This document shows positions 17,650-27,279 of a stretch of DNA of 64,000 bases, piece after piece. Numbering within the stretch: the first letter of the stretch is position 1; each line of letters starts with the position of its first letter. The position numbers and the translations under genes are program-made. Source of the stretch: Shewanella mesophila (lineage in GTDB: Bacteria; Pseudomonadota; Gammaproteobacteria; Enterobacterales; Shewanellaceae); the NCBI RefSeq assembly GCF_019457515.1, contig NZ_CP080421.1, positions 1,922,001 to 1,986,000 of the forward strand. The letters run 5' to 3'. A model generated the notes under the pieces. The model had not been told where the DNA came from. It worked only from the letters and a program-made list of their open reading frames with translations, and did no database searches.

Positions 17650-17678
17650 ACTATAGCGATATGATTCGCCCAATGCAA
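17650..17678 (-). promoter_or_regulatory. Promoter of the tRNA-fMet array with GC-rich discriminator
   Basis: On the minus strand TTGCAT (-35) and TATAGT (-10) are 17 bases apart. A GC-rich discriminator (TCGCCCCGC) follows directly, the mark of stable-RNA promoters under stringent (ppGpp) control. It lies about 75-85 bases before the first tRNA. The rest of 17679-17842 holds the rlmL leader, with a TGTATAAT extended -10 ending at 17808. Confidence 0.7.
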
Positions 17679-17842
17679 GTAAGATTAGACTTTAGCTCTT
17701 CAAGCGTTCATTAAAACGGCAAACTGCACTGTTATTGAGCGTGCAGGGGGATTTATCTCTGCCTATTAGCAGAACTTTTTATCTTTTAGATGTTGGACAA
17801 TGTATAATAACGAATTGATTTTTGAAGTGTGTCTATTTATCC

Positions 17843-19978
17843 ATGTTGAATTTTTTTGCTGCAGCCCCTCGAGGCTATGAATACGCGTTATCACTAGAGC
17901 TTGCCGAGTTAGGTGCCTGTGATATTAAAGAGAGCGTAGCGGGGGTTTATTTCTCTGCATCACTAGAGCTCGCCTACCGTATTACACTATGGTCCCGTCT
18001 TGCCAGTCGGATCATTTTGGTTATTTATAAAGGTCCCTGTGAAACGCCAGAGCAGCTTTATAATGCAGCTTATTGTGTTGATTGGCAGACTCATTTTTCA
18101 AATAAGAGTACCTTCAGCATCGATTTTCATGGCATTGGCGGCTTCATTAATAACTCGCAGTTTGGTGCGTTGAAGGTTAAAGATGCGGTGGTTGACCGTT
18201 TTCGCGATGATGGTTGCGAACGTCCTAACGTCGCTAGAGTGGACGCAGACTTTAAGATTGATGCGCACTACAGACGCGGACAAATCACACTAGGGGTTAA
18301 CTTCTCTGGCCCAGCACTGCATCAACGTGGTTACCGAGCAACAACGGGTGAAGCGCCTCTAAAAGAGAACTTAGCGGCAAACATGCTAGTCAGAAGTGGT
18401 TGGAAGCAGCAACCTCAAGATCTGCTCGATCCGTTTTGTGGTAGTGGAACCATTCTAATCGAAGCGGCAATGATGGCGTGCGACGTTGCTCCAGCACTTT
18501 ATCGGGCTAAGTTTGGTTTTCAAAAATGGCTGCGTCATCAAGATAATATTTGGCAAGGCTTAATGGATGAAGCTAAAGCGCGAGCCTCTTTAGGCATTAG
18601 TCGTTGTACGGTTAAGTTCTTTGGTTCTGATATTGATTCTCGCTTGGTTGCGCTGGCAAAGCGCAATGCTGAAAATGCCGGAGTGGCGGGGCTAATTGAG
18701 TTTTCTGTTTCAAATGCCTTAAATGTGAAACCACCAGTAGAGAATGGTTTTCTTATTACCAACCCTCCATACGGAGAGCGTCTTGGCACGGTAACCTCAT
18801 TGCTACAGCTCTATTATCAGTTGGGTGACAAATTTAAGAGCGAGTTTGGCGGCTGGAAAATTGCCGTACTGAATAGTGATATTGAGTTACTTTCGGCATT
18901 GAAGCTTAAAGCCGACAAGCAGATGAAGATGTTTAATGGTGCGTTAGAGTGTGCTTTTAATTTGTATACGTTACATGCACAAAGCACTCGCCGCATCGAT
19001 CCTAGCCAAGTGTTGGCACAAGGTGGAGAGGTGAGTGACGTTGCTACGCCTTTTGCCAATCGGATTAAAAAGAATTACAAACAGCTAAGTAAATGGGCTA
19101 AGCGAGAAGGTATCGACAGCTATCGTTTATATGATGCAGATATTCCTGAATACAATGTGGCAGTCGATAAATATCTTGATTACGTGGTGATCCAAGAGTA
19201 TTCGGCGCCCAAGGATATTCCAGAGGCGGTCACTAAGCGCCGCTTAACCGATATCTTGTTGGTGTTGCCTAATGCTATTGGCGTCGAACCTGACAAAATT
19301 ATTCTAAAGACCCGTGAACGTCAAAAGGGTACTAATCAATATCAAAAATTAGATGCTGAAAAGCTAGAGCTTAATACCATCGAATACGGTGCTAAGTTTA
19401 AGCTCAATCTTAAAGATTATCTTGATACGGGTCTGTTCTTAGATCACCGTTTAACAAGAAAGCTGGTTGGCGAAAAATCGAAAGATCGCTCTGTGCTTAA
19501 CCTTTTTGCTTATACTGGTACAGCTTCGGTGCACGCTGCATTAGGTGGCGCAAAGTCGGTTACAACGGTTGATATGTCCAATACTTATCTTAATTGGGCG
19601 CAGGATAATTTTGCGCTTAATGGCTTATCGGGTCGTCAGTATCAGTTTATTCAAGGCGACTGTTTACAGTGGATCGCCGACTGCCAAGAAAAGTACGATC
19701 TCATTTTTATCGATCCACCGACGTTTTCTAACTCCAAGCGCATGGAAGATTCGTTTGATGTGCAGCGTGATCACGTAAATTTATTGAGTGGTTTAGTTAA
19801 ACTGCTTAACGCTAACGGTGAGATTATTTTTTCTAACAATAAGCGTAAGTTTAAGATGGACAGTGATGCGATCGCTCGTCTAGGTTTTACTGTGACCAAT
19901 ATTGATGATCAGACATTACCGTTAGATTATAAGCGTAACCCTCAGATCCATAACACTTGGCTAATTACCCATGCCTAA
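17843..19978 (+). CDS. rlmL: 23S rRNA methyltransferase RlmKL (G2069 / G2445)
   Basis: This bifunctional cytoplasmic enzyme makes m2G2445 (RlmL half) and m7G2069 (RlmK half) in 23S rRNA. The 711-residue protein has an N-terminal THUMP region, then a first methyltransferase domain with [15 protein letters not shown] and the NPPYGERLG catalytic motif (about residues 310-320). The second methyltransferase domain carries [16 protein letters not shown] and [13 protein letters not shown] chose ATG 17843 ([19 protein letters not shown]), as in the family, over an in-frame TTG at 17822. Its stop overlaps the start of the next gene by eight bases, suggesting translational coupling. Confidence 0.97.
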   Translation: MLNFFAAAPRGYEYALSLELAELGACDIKESVAGVYFSASLELAYRITLWSRLASRIILVIYKGPCETPEQLYNAAYCVDWQTHFSNKSTFSIDFHGIGGFINNSQFGALKVKDAVVDRFRDDGCERPNVARVDADFKIDAHYRRGQITLGVNFSGPALHQRGYRATTGEAPLKENLAANMLVRSGWKQQPQDLLDPFCGSGTILIEAAMMACDVAPALYRAKFGFQKWLRHQDNIWQGLMDEAKARASLGISRCTVKFFGSDIDSRLVALAKRNAENAGVAGLIEFSVSNALNVKPPVENGFLITNPPYGERLGTVTSLLQLYYQLGDKFKSEFGGWKIAVLNSDIELLSALKLKADKQMKMFNGALECAFNLYTLHAQSTRRIDPSQVLAQGGEVSDVATPFANRIKKNYKQLSKWAKREGIDSYRLYDADIPEYNVAVDKYLDYVVIQEYSAPKDIPEAVTKRRLTDILLVLPNAIGVEPDKIILKTRERQKGTNQYQKLDAEKLELNTIEYGAKFKLNLKDYLDTGLFLDHRLTRKLVGEKSKDRSVLNLFAYTGTASVHAALGGAKSVTTVDMSNTYLNWAQDNFALNGLSGRQYQFIQGDCLQWIADCQEKYDLIFIDPPTFSNSKRMEDSFDVQRDHVNLLSGLVKLLNANGEIIFSNNKRKFKMDSDAIARLGFTVTNIDDQTLPLDYKRNPQIHNTWLITHA

Positions 19979-20207
19979 TATTGCCTCTTATATTTTGTTT
20001 CACACCGATGTTTGTCATCTGTGTGAACAGGCGCAGGCGTTAATTGATCCATTAGGTATCAATTATATTAAACAAGATATTTGTGATGTCGACGAATTAG
20101 CAGAGCGATACGGAACGCGTATCCCTGTCCTGTTACGTCAATCTGACCAATCAGAGTTAGGCTGGCCGTTCGATATCCAACAATTGCAACAGTTTACAGG
20201 AGCTTAA
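19971..20207 (+). CDS. Glutaredoxin-like protein (DUF836 type)
   Basis: This small 78-residue thioredoxin-fold protein has the motif [15 protein letters not shown], i.e. CxxC as CHLC at residues 15-18. The cis-proline segment TRIPVLLR and a C-terminal GWPFD follow. This is typical of the glutaredoxin family/DUF836 proteins seen beside rlmL or uup. It probably takes part in thiol-disulfide exchange in the cytoplasm, but the substrate is unknown. The start overlaps the rlmL end by eight bases, and the stop is one base before the TTG start of uup, so the three genes form one tightly coupled unit. Confidence 0.85.
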   Translation: MPNIASYILFHTDVCHLCEQAQALIDPLGINYIKQDICDVDELAERYGTRIPVLLRQSDQSELGWPFDIQQLQQFTGA

Positions 20208-20208
20208 A

Positions 20209-22128
20209 TTGAGTCTGGTTCGTATTAACAATGGCTCATTAGCCTATGGTTACACTCCGTTACTTCAACATGCTGACTTTGCGATCGAACCTGGAGAACG
20301 GGTCTGTATCGTTGGCCGTAATGGTGCTGGTAAGTCGAGCTTAATGAAAGTGCTATGCGGTGAAGTATTACTTGACGAGGGTGAGTTTAACATTGCCACC
20401 GATATCAAAGTGAGCCGTTTACAGCAAGATCCACCCAAAGCTGAGCAGGGCAGTGTTTACGCCTATATTTCTGCAGGTTTGCAAGAAGTAGGTGAAAAAT
20501 TAGAGCGTTATCATCAGTTATCCCATGATGTGGGCAGTGCATCACCAGATCAGATGGAAAGAATGCTTAAGCAGATGGAGCGTCTGCAAGAGGATATCGA
20601 TCATCTTAATGGCTGGCAGCTGGACTCACGGATCAATCAAACCTGTGAACTGTTGGGGCTCGATGCCGATGCGAGCCTCACAAGTCTGTCTGGTGGTTGG
20701 CAGCGAAAGGTCGCGCTAGCGAGGGCGTTAGTCAGTGAGCCAGATCTCTTGTTACTCGATGAACCGACGAACCACCTCGATATCGATACTATCGAATGGT
20801 TAGAGGAGTTTCTATTAAGCTATCGAGGCGCCATTGTCTTTATCAGTCATGACCGTGGTTTCATTCAACGTATGGCGACCCGTATCGTCGATTTAGATCG
20901 CGGCGTGGTCACCTCTTGGCCTGGTAATTATCAAACCTACCTCGATGGAAAAGCGGAATGGCTGCGGGTCGAAGCTGAGAAAAATGCCCAGTTTGACAAG
21001 AAACTTGCCGACGAAGAGACTTGGATCCGTCAAGGCGTTAAGGCGCGTCGAACCCGAAATGAAGGTCGCGTTAGAGCATTGAAAGCACTGCGTATGGAAC
21101 GTATGGAGCGAATCAATCGCCAAGGCGGTGCTAAGATGGCGGTGGCCGATACCGATCGATCCGGTAAGCTTGTTTTCGATATCGACAGCCTCAATTACAA
21201 TTTACCCGATAAAAACCTAGTCAAAAACTTTACTACTAGTGTGATGCGTGGCGATCGCATTGCGCTGATCGGCCCCAATGGTTGTGGTAAATCGACCCTG
21301 ATTAAATTGCTTATTGGTCAGCTCGAGGCGCAATCGGGTGAGGTTAAAGTAGGAACAAAATTAGAGATAGCCTACTTTGATCAATACCGAGAAGCACTCG
21401 ACCCTGAAAAGACGGTTGAAGATAACGTTGGCGAAGGGAAGAAGACGGTGACTATTAATGGTCAGGACCGTCATATTCTAAGTTACCTACAAGACTTTTT
21501 ATTCTCACCCTTACGAGCTCGGACACCCGTTAAAGCCTTGTCTGGCGGAGAGAAAAATCGTTTATTGCTTGCGCGTTTGTTATTACGTCCTGCAAACCTA
21601 ATTATTCTCGATGAACCGACAAACGATCTTGATATTGAGACCTTAGAGTTGTTAGAGTCTCTGCTGACCGACTACCAAGGAACATTGTTGTTGGTAAGCC
21701 ATGACCGTGCTTTCATTGATAATACCGTGACCAGTTCATGGTGGTTTACAGGGAATGGTGGCTGGAGTGAGTATGTTGGCGGCTATGAAGATGCAGTGTC
21801 TCAAGGAGCAAAATTTTATTCTGAGGAACCAGTTGCCGCGGCCGCTGTCCAACCCAAGGTTGCCGAGCCTGTAAAGCAGCAAGCTAAGCCTGCCGCAAAG
21901 CAAGAAAAGAAGTTATCTTATAAATTACAACGAGAACTCGAGTCACTTCCAGCAAAGATGGAACAGCTGGAGGCGGACATTGAAGCACTACAGCTGGTGA
22001 TCAGTGAACCAGATTTTTACGCTCAAGAACAAGATGTCGTGAGTCGTCGTTTAAGTGAGCTTGCCGCGCTAGAGCAGCAATTGGAAGTTTGCTTTGAACG
22101 TTGGGAAGAGTTAGAAGCCCTTAAGTAA
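20209..22128 (+). CDS. uup: ABC-F ATPase Uup
   Basis: A soluble ABC-F protein with two ATPase domains, linked to ribosome function and to suppression of transposon precise excision. Domain 1 has GRNGAGKSS, LSGGWQRKVALARAL and LLLDEPTNHLDID. A charged linker around residues 240-310 follows. Domain 2 has GPNGCGKSTL, LSGGEKNRLLLARLL and IILDEPTNDLDIE. An Ala/Lys/Gln-rich linker leads to the C-terminal coiled coil (about residues 565-639) that marks Uup. The start is a TTG with AGGAG six bases upstream, and the protein begins SLVRINNGSLAYG as expected. The length, 639 residues, is normal. Confidence 0.96.
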   Translation: MSLVRINNGSLAYGYTPLLQHADFAIEPGERVCIVGRNGAGKSSLMKVLCGEVLLDEGEFNIATDIKVSRLQQDPPKAEQGSVYAYISAGLQEVGEKLERYHQLSHDVGSASPDQMERMLKQMERLQEDIDHLNGWQLDSRINQTCELLGLDADASLTSLSGGWQRKVALARALVSEPDLLLLDEPTNHLDIDTIEWLEEFLLSYRGAIVFISHDRGFIQRMATRIVDLDRGVVTSWPGNYQTYLDGKAEWLRVEAEKNAQFDKKLADEETWIRQGVKARRTRNEGRVRALKALRMERMERINRQGGAKMAVADTDRSGKLVFDIDSLNYNLPDKNLVKNFTTSVMRGDRIALIGPNGCGKSTLIKLLIGQLEAQSGEVKVGTKLEIAYFDQYREALDPEKTVEDNVGEGKKTVTINGQDRHILSYLQDFLFSPLRARTPVKALSGGEKNRLLLARLLLRPANLIILDEPTNDLDIETLELLESLLTDYQGTLLLVSHDRAFIDNTVTSSWWFTGNGGWSEYVGGYEDAVSQGAKFYSEEPVAAAAVQPKVAEPVKQQAKPAAKQEKKLSYKLQRELESLPAKMEQLEADIEALQLVISEPDFYAQEQDVVSRRLSELAALEQQLEVCFERWEELEALK

Positions 22129-22154
22129 GCGACAAATAAATAGGAATAAAATTA

Positions 22155-24005
22155 ATGAAGTTGAAGTTTGATAGGGCCTTATCGTTAGTTGCCATCGGAG
22201 TTATTGGTGCACTGCAAACCGCTTATGCGGCGCCAGTTTATGAGATCCAAAACATTGAAGATTATGATCTAAATGGTACCTTAGAATCAACGATCAACGG
22301 ATATGGGATATCAGTGAATCAAAACGATCAGATGCTTGGTATCTCTAAGGGTAAGAAGAAATTAGAAGTTAACAATGAAGATGGTGGTGTCATCGATATT
22401 GAAGATGGTATTCCGCCTGAACAGTTGGTCACTTACTCGGTTGATAAGCCCATTTTAGCTAACAACTTTACCTTTTTTGCTGAGGGTAATGGCTGGCTGC
22501 CAACATTTGATTCGGTATTTGGAACCACACCACCAAAAGATACCGATGAAAATGTACCAGAGTCCGTTAATTCGGTTAATGCCTACTATTATGGTATCAA
22601 CAGTGCGGGTGTAAAAGTCGGCGCTTACAGTGCACCAGAACAAAAAGTGGAATATACCGGTGACAAAACTGGTGTTCATGAAGATCAAGAGTTCTGGTAT
22701 TTCCGTGAGTTTGAAGAGCGGGGTTTTGTTAAATCGGCTGCGGGTAATGATGTACCATTAATCCCACCATATACGGTATATACAAAAGACGATACTAACG
22801 TCACGGTTGGCGGTGTATCAGTAGCCTCTGCAATCAACGAAAATAATGTGATCACAGGTTACGCCGCGACGGATATCGCATCATCTAGCGCAAGTCGCGT
22901 AGATAGCTGTATTACTGGTGAAGCCTATCCTGTCGATGTCTGTGTTCAGAAAGATCAGTATCCTGATAGCAATGGCTATCGACGTATTCTTTATCAAACG
23001 CGTGCATTTGTTTGGCAGTTTGATGGTAGCGATTCAGTTGTTGCGACTGAGTTAGCGTTACCTGAGAACTTAGATACAACTGGTGATCGCGTATATACCG
23101 CTCAAGGTTTAGGTATTAATGCTGAGGGGACAGTCGTTGGCCGCTCTCACATCAATCGTAACGGTGATACAGATAAGTTTGCCTATGATGCTGCGTATTG
23201 GATGAAAGATGATACCGGCAACTATCAGTATAATTGGGTCAAGATGACCAATGAGCAACTTTCATCTATTGCTTACGATATCAATGATAACGGCATCTTG
23301 GTCGGCAGTTATAAGCAATATATTGAAGGCTATTTGCGTGATAAGTTCTTCTATTTAGATACTAATCAAGCCGATCCTGCCTTAGTGACACCAAACGATT
23401 TCTTTAACGTAATGTCAGACCGCAGTTCGCGTCCGAAGGGGATCAATAACAAAGATCAAGTGGTCGGTTATGTTGAAGTCAGTAGCGAAAAGGAGAAGCC
23501 ACGTATAAAGGCGGGTTTCCTTTTTGATAAAGCTGCCGATGAATTTAACGATATTAATGACCTGTTAGTCTGTGGTTCTAGAGGTTACGTTCAAGACGCC
23601 GAAGGCAAATGGGAACGTAATAAAGTTACCGTGATTGACGATAGTGGAGAAGAGCTCTCTTATGACAGCGATATCCGTATCGTAGAAGCGAATAGTATTA
23701 ATGATGACGGCACCATCGTCGGTACGGCATTTATTCGTAAGCCGTCTTATCAATTTGATATTAATGGTGAGCTTGTAATTGGTGAAAATGGTAAGCCATT
23801 GTTTTTGTTAAATGCAAATGGACAACCCGTGACCTCCTATATTCCTAGAATGGTGGTGTTGAAGCCGACTTCATCTGGTACTGCTTGTACTGAAAAAGAT
23901 GATGATAACAGTGGCAACGAAGATTATGAGCGTAAAGGTGCAGCAAGTTTCGCTTGGCTTTTCGCGCTACCTTTGGTCTGGTTTAGACGTCGTCGTCATA
24001 GCTAA
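22155..24005 (+). CDS. DUF3466 family exported protein with GlyGly-CTERM-like tail
   Basis: This 616-residue protein has a signal peptide (MKLKFDRALSLVAIGVIGAL, cleavage after AYA-APVYE). The mature part has repeated NINxxGxxVG-type units: GINSAGVKVGAY, GINAEGTVVGRSH, DINDNGILVGSY, GINNKDQVVGYVE, SINDDGTIVGTAF. These resemble extracellular HAF/propeller-like repeats. The extreme C-terminus is a short Gly-Ala motif, one hydrophobic helix (FAWLFALPLVWF) and a basic cluster RRRRHS, the layout of GlyGly-CTERM sorting signals processed by rhombosortase. It is therefore likely exported, probably by type II secretion, and surface-anchored. The ligand or function is unknown. It follows uup by 26 bases and is closed by a terminator. 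Confidence 0.85.
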   Translation: MKLKFDRALSLVAIGVIGALQTAYAAPVYEIQNIEDYDLNGTLESTINGYGISVNQNDQMLGISKGKKKLEVNNEDGGVIDIEDGIPPEQLVTYSVDKPILANNFTFFAEGNGWLPTFDSVFGTTPPKDTDENVPESVNSVNAYYYGINSAGVKVGAYSAPEQKVEYTGDKTGVHEDQEFWYFREFEERGFVKSAAGNDVPLIPPYTVYTKDDTNVTVGGVSVASAINENNVITGYAATDIASSSASRVDSCITGEAYPVDVCVQKDQYPDSNGYRRILYQTRAFVWQFDGSDSVVATELALPENLDTTGDRVYTAQGLGINAEGTVVGRSHINRNGDTDKFAYDAAYWMKDDTGNYQYNWVKMTNEQLSSIAYDINDNGILVGSYKQYIEGYLRDKFFYLDTNQADPALVTPNDFFNVMSDRSSRPKGINNKDQVVGYVEVSSEKEKPRIKAGFLFDKAADEFNDINDLLVCGSRGYVQDAEGKWERNKVTVIDDSGEELSYDSDIRIVEANSINDDGTIVGTAFIRKPSYQFDINGELVIGENGKPLFLLNANGQPVTSYIPRMVVLKPTSSGTACTEKDDDNSGNEDYERKGAASFAWLFALPLVWFRRRRHS

Positions 24006-24028
24006 TTGCTGTTAGAACTATTTGAACT

Positions 24029-24060
24029 AAAAATCGAGGCAAATGCCTCGATTTTTTTTT
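24029..24060 (+). terminator. Terminator after the DUF3466 gene
   Basis: AAAATCGAGGC / GCCTCGATTTT stem with AAAT loop and a run of nine T. It ends the rlmL-uup-DUF3466 unit and leaves rmf with its own promoter region (24061-24190). Confidence 0.92.
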
Positions 24061-24190
24061 AATAGAGAACTCATGAGCTTAAAAAATAAGCAGACCAAAA
24101 GACAAATTTTTAATTGATCTCAGTTGAAAAAAGTTCTATTTCTATCAGTGAGGCTTCGGCTTCTCGGATTTTTGAACAGAGGATGCTTGC

Positions 24191-24367
24191 ATGAAAAGAC
24201 AAAAAAGAGATCGTCTAGATAGAGCTTTTTCGAAAGGATTTCAGGCTGGAATTGGTGGACGTTCCAAGGAGAATTGTCCTTATTCAACATTAGACTCTAA
24301 GTCGCATTGGTTAGGGGGGTGGCGTGAAGGCGTCGATGGTCGCCTCAGTGGGTTATTTAACAAGTGA
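24191..24367 (+). CDS. rmf: Ribosome modulation factor
   Basis: RMF drives 70S ribosomes into inactive 100S dimers in stationary phase. The 58-residue basic protein begins MKRQKRDRLDRAFSKGFQAG and contains GGRSKENCPY and HWLGGWREGVDGR, which are the conserved RMF residues. The length equals the usual 55-58 residues. A GC-poor leader with a possible Shine-Dalgarno GAGG about ten bases ahead precedes the ATG. It converges with fabA, as in many gammaproteobacteria, with a shared hairpin between them. Confidence 0.95.
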   Translation: MKRQKRDRLDRAFSKGFQAGIGGRSKENCPYSTLDSKSHWLGGWREGVDGRLSGLFNK

Positions 24368-24375
24368 CGCAGAGT

Positions 24376-24400
24376 TGCCCTCTAACAAGAGGGCATTTTT
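24376..24400. terminator. Terminator between rmf and fabA
   Basis: TGCCCTCT / AGAGGGCA stem, four-base loop, T5 on the plus side. It primarily ends rmf and could also act on the leftward fabA transcript. Confidence 0.8.
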
Positions 24401-24428
24401 ATATCTTTAACCGATAGTAGGTGGTTGA

Positions 24429-24944
24429 CTAGAACGTCGAAGTGTCACTGAAGATGCCTACTTTCAAATCTTTAGCTGAATAGATCTCACGCCCATCAAC
24501 TTCCATGACAGCATCGGCGATCCCCATTACTAGCTTGCGATACACTTTACGCTTAATAGTTAGCTTGTAAGTCACTTTTTTAGCATCGGGTAATACTTGG
24601 CCTGTAAATTTGACTTCACCTACGCCTAACGCTCGGCCTTTGCCCTCAGCTCCTTCCCAACCAAGGAAGAAACCAACGAGTTGCCACATAGCATCTAAAC
24701 CTAGGCAACCAGGCATGACTGGATCGGTTTGAAAATGACAGTCAAAAAACCAAAGAGAAGGGTCAATATCTAGTTCGGCTACAATTTCACCTTTGCCAAA
24801 CTCGCCACCATCATCGTTAATTTTTACGATCCGGTCGATCATCAACATGTTGTCGATAGGAAGGCGAGGAGAGTTGGCGCCAAATAGGTTTCCGTGGCCG
24901 CAAGCCACTAATTCTTCTTTGCTGAAACTGTTTGCTTTATTCAT
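24429..24944 (-). CDS. fabA: 3-hydroxydecanoyl-ACP dehydratase/isomerase FabA
   Basis: FabA dehydrates 3-hydroxyacyl-ACP and isomerises trans-2- to cis-3-decenoyl-ACP, the entry step to unsaturated fatty acids. The 171-residue hotdog-fold protein shows the active-site region [20 protein letters not shown] with the catalytic His (about residue 70) and Asp (about 84), and begins [18 protein letters not shown] as in relatives. A predicted FabR operator lies 36-53 bases before the start, implying control by unsaturated acyl status. The neighbouring Lon-like protease gene upstream ends 65 bases away on the same strand, a common arrangement. Confidence 0.98.
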   Translation of the reverse strand: MNKANSFSKEELVACGHGNLFGANSPRLPIDNMLMIDRIVKINDDGGEFGKGEIVAELDIDPSLWFFDCHFQTDPVMPGCLGLDAMWQLVGFFLGWEGAEGKGRALGVGEVKFTGQVLPDAKKVTYKLTIKRKVYRKLVMGIADAVMEVDGREIYSAKDLKVGIFSDTSTF

Positions 24945-24979
24945 TATTAACTTTACTCCGTAATAAGAGCTGCAAGGTT

Positions 24980-24997
24980 AGCGAACACGTGTACGCT
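24980..24997. promoter_or_regulatory. Predicted FabR operator upstream of fabA
   Basis: AGCGAACACGTGTACGCT is an 18-bp palindrome with a single imperfect pair. It matches the recalled FabR (YijC) site AGCGTACA-N2-TGTACGCT before fabA and fabB of enterobacteria. FabR represses unsaturated fatty acid synthesis genes. Its distance of about 36 bases from the fabA start places it in the promoter region. Confidence 0.8.
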
Positions 24998-25009
24998 AAA
25001 CAACTCCGA

Positions 25010-26734
25010 TCAGCTAGAAAGTTTCAATTTTTCGAGCAGCTTAGCAAAAAAAGAGGGCTCTTCATCTGGATAACCCGCTAATCCTTCAAGGCGAGTCTGC
25101 ACTAATCCATATAAGCTATTCTCTTCGAACTGGCCATTATCATCACGGGCACCGGCTGGCTTCTTCATCAAAATGGTGACAGCTTCGTCAATATGTTCGA
25201 CTTGGTACAAGTGGAACTTATTTTCTGAAATCGCTTGAACTACCTCTTGATGGAGGTTGAGCTGCTGGACGTTGGATTTTGGCAATATAACCCCTTGGGT
25301 TCCCGTTAAGCCACGTCGCTTACAAAGACTGAAAAAGCCTTCAATTTTCTCGTTAACGCCGCCAATCGCCTGTACTTGACCAAACTGATCTATCGCACCT
25401 GTGGCCGCAATGCCTTGATCGATCGGTTGCTCGGCAATGGCTGACATCAGGGCACAGTATTCTGCTAATGAGGCACTATCACCATCAATCTCTTGATATG
25501 ATTGTTCAAAGACGATGTTGGCGTTGAGGTGCAGGGGCGCATCTTTACCAAAGATTCGATATAAGCAAGATGAGAGGATCATTAATCCTTTCGCATGAAT
25601 ATTACCGCCTAGTTCTGACTTTCTCTCGATATCGGCCACTTCTCCATCACCGTAGTGTACCGATGCCGTGATACGAGCGGGCTCACCGTAGCAGTATTCT
25701 GCGGTATCGAGCACCGTTAGGCCGTTGATCTGACCCACCATGATCCCGTCTGTGGGAAGATTAATAAAGTTATCATCAAAACTCTGCGCCGATAACTCTT
25801 GAGATGCATCATGACGTTTTGTGTGCTGCTGCAGCGCATGCTCTATGGCTTTGCCATTAATCGTTCGAGAATGACTATAAGCACAAGCTTGTTCCATTAA
25901 TTGCACTAATGGGACCGTTAAAAGTGTTAGATGCTGCTGATGATCGGCAAGTCTTGAACTATAAGTAAACAGCGGAGCTATGGCCGATTGTTCAAGCGTG
26001 ACATTGTGATCATCTGCCAGTGTCAACAGCCAGCTTAAATAATCGTATTCGCTATATTGTGGGGTAGTTATTTCGGTAACCAATTCGCCAAGTAGGGGGA
26101 AATGATTAGCGAACAAACGCTCTTCAACGTAGGAAACGCTATATAACGCGCTACTGCCGACCAATATGATTTTGCATTGCAGTGGCACGTGCGGCCAATC
26201 AGAATGCACAGCATAATGACCTTGGTCGATGATCTGCAGTAATAGCTCCCACATCGACTCGCGTTTCCACAAGGATTCGGCGCAAACAAATAGATAGTGG
26301 CAGTCAGCTAATGCGCCAGCGTGATACTGTTGTGGTGTAGTTGTGCTGAGATGTCCTAACAGATCTCGCCGTTTGATGTTGCCACTAAGGTAGCGATAGG
26401 GTACTCGTGTTTGGCTAACGTTATCTTCGCCTATGCTCGTTTGCCACTCTAACTGCTGGTTTTGATTATCGCTGCCGTCGTTAATCTGGTTTAAATACAG
26501 ATCTGATTTAGCATGCTGGCTATTAACGAGCGCCTCAATCAATTTAAGACGATCGATACCACGTTGGTCGGCAAGGTACATATGTTGGCCTTGGGTGTTC
26601 GCCAACAGCTTAAATGCGTCGAGAGTACGTTCTTGGCCAAGTAATCTCGACTGAATACTCGTGTCGATACTGGTAACAGATGGGATAGTAAAACTAGGTG
26701 ATAGCGAAGCAGTCGAGATTGGATTTGCGTTCAT
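25010..26734 (-). CDS. Lon-like ATP-dependent protease (YcbZ/LonH-type)
   Basis: This 574-residue protein resembles the Lon-related proteases usually found next to fabA (YcbZ in E. coli). The N-terminal half is a degenerate AAA+-like region with LLGQERTLDAFKL near residue 32; a normal Walker A motif is not evident. The C-terminal S16 peptidase domain carries the catalytic Ser in EIDGDSASLAEYCALMSAI and Lys in GGVNEKIEGFFSLCKRRGL, followed by GVILPKSNVQQL. It probably degrades damaged or specific cytoplasmic proteins, and the substrate is unknown. Whether its ATPase is active cannot be decided by eye. Confidence 0.88.
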   Translation of the reverse strand: MNANPISTASLSPSFTIPSVTSIDTSIQSRLLGQERTLDAFKLLANTQGQHMYLADQRGIDRLKLIEALVNSQHAKSDLYLNQINDGSDNQNQQLEWQTSIGEDNVSQTRVPYRYLSGNIKRRDLLGHLSTTTPQQYHAGALADCHYLFVCAESLWKRESMWELLLQIIDQGHYAVHSDWPHVPLQCKIILVGSSALYSVSYVEERLFANHFPLLGELVTEITTPQYSEYDYLSWLLTLADDHNVTLEQSAIAPLFTYSSRLADHQQHLTLLTVPLVQLMEQACAYSHSRTINGKAIEHALQQHTKRHDASQELSAQSFDDNFINLPTDGIMVGQINGLTVLDTAEYCYGEPARITASVHYGDGEVADIERKSELGGNIHAKGLMILSSCLYRIFGKDAPLHLNANIVFEQSYQEIDGDSASLAEYCALMSAIAEQPIDQGIAATGAIDQFGQVQAIGGVNEKIEGFFSLCKRRGLTGTQGVILPKSNVQQLNLHQEVVQAISENKFHLYQVEHIDEAVTILMKKPAGARDDNGQFEENSLYGLVQTRLEGLAGYPDEEPSFFAKLLEKLKLSS

Positions 26735-26952
26735 ATTGGAGAGCTTTATTTAAACATGCTCAGATGTTAGCACAATTTTGAATAGCCCCTATTAAGTTTC
26801 GTTACTTTCAGCTTTATGCTGTTTGGTTTTGAGCTCATTGGTTAAAAGGTGACTGACATGGATTATTTATTGGCCGATCAGTTTAATTTTCATCAAGGGA
26901 GCGGGTTTTAGGCTTTACATCTTATAAGGATACTTATACTATCACCGCCGCT

Positions 26953-27043
26953 GGAGAGATGGCAGAGTGGTCGAATGCACCGGTCTTGAAAACCGGCACG
27001 GGTTTATAGCCCGTCTAGGGTTCAAATCCCTATCTCTCCGCCA
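26953..27043 (+). tRNA. tRNA-Ser (TGA)
   Basis: A 91-base tRNA with a 7-bp acceptor stem (GGAGAGA / TCTCTCC), anticodon TGA in CTTGAAA, a long variable arm (GGCACGGG...CCCGTC) typical of tRNA-Ser, T-loop GGTTCAAATCC and encoded CCA. A TATACT -10 box sits at 26935-26940 with TTTACA upstream. The integron region begins downstream of it. Confidence 0.96.
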
Positions 27044-27052
27044 CATTCAAAC

Positions 27053-27087
27053 AAAAATCCCGTTATCGAAAGATGACGGGATTTTTG
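27053..27087 (+). terminator. Terminator after tRNA-Ser
   Basis: AAATCCCGT.ATC / GAT.ACGGGATTT stem with a GAAA tetraloop and a run of T. The following stretch to 27279 shows no gene, promoter or recognisable repeat. Confidence 0.85.
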
Positions 27088-27279
27088 TTGCTTGCACTGC
27101 CACCATTTGCACTTTCGCGACAAGTACTCGCTAAAGATAGCGACTTGAACCCTCGGGTCAAATTTTAAACTTTAAATAAGGCTAAATTTCAGTTTGATCC
27201 TAATGGTAAGCTTTAGGTTTTTTTATCTGTCCAGTGGGCTGGCGATACCAGTTTGGTTGATGCCCGCAGCATGAGTATA

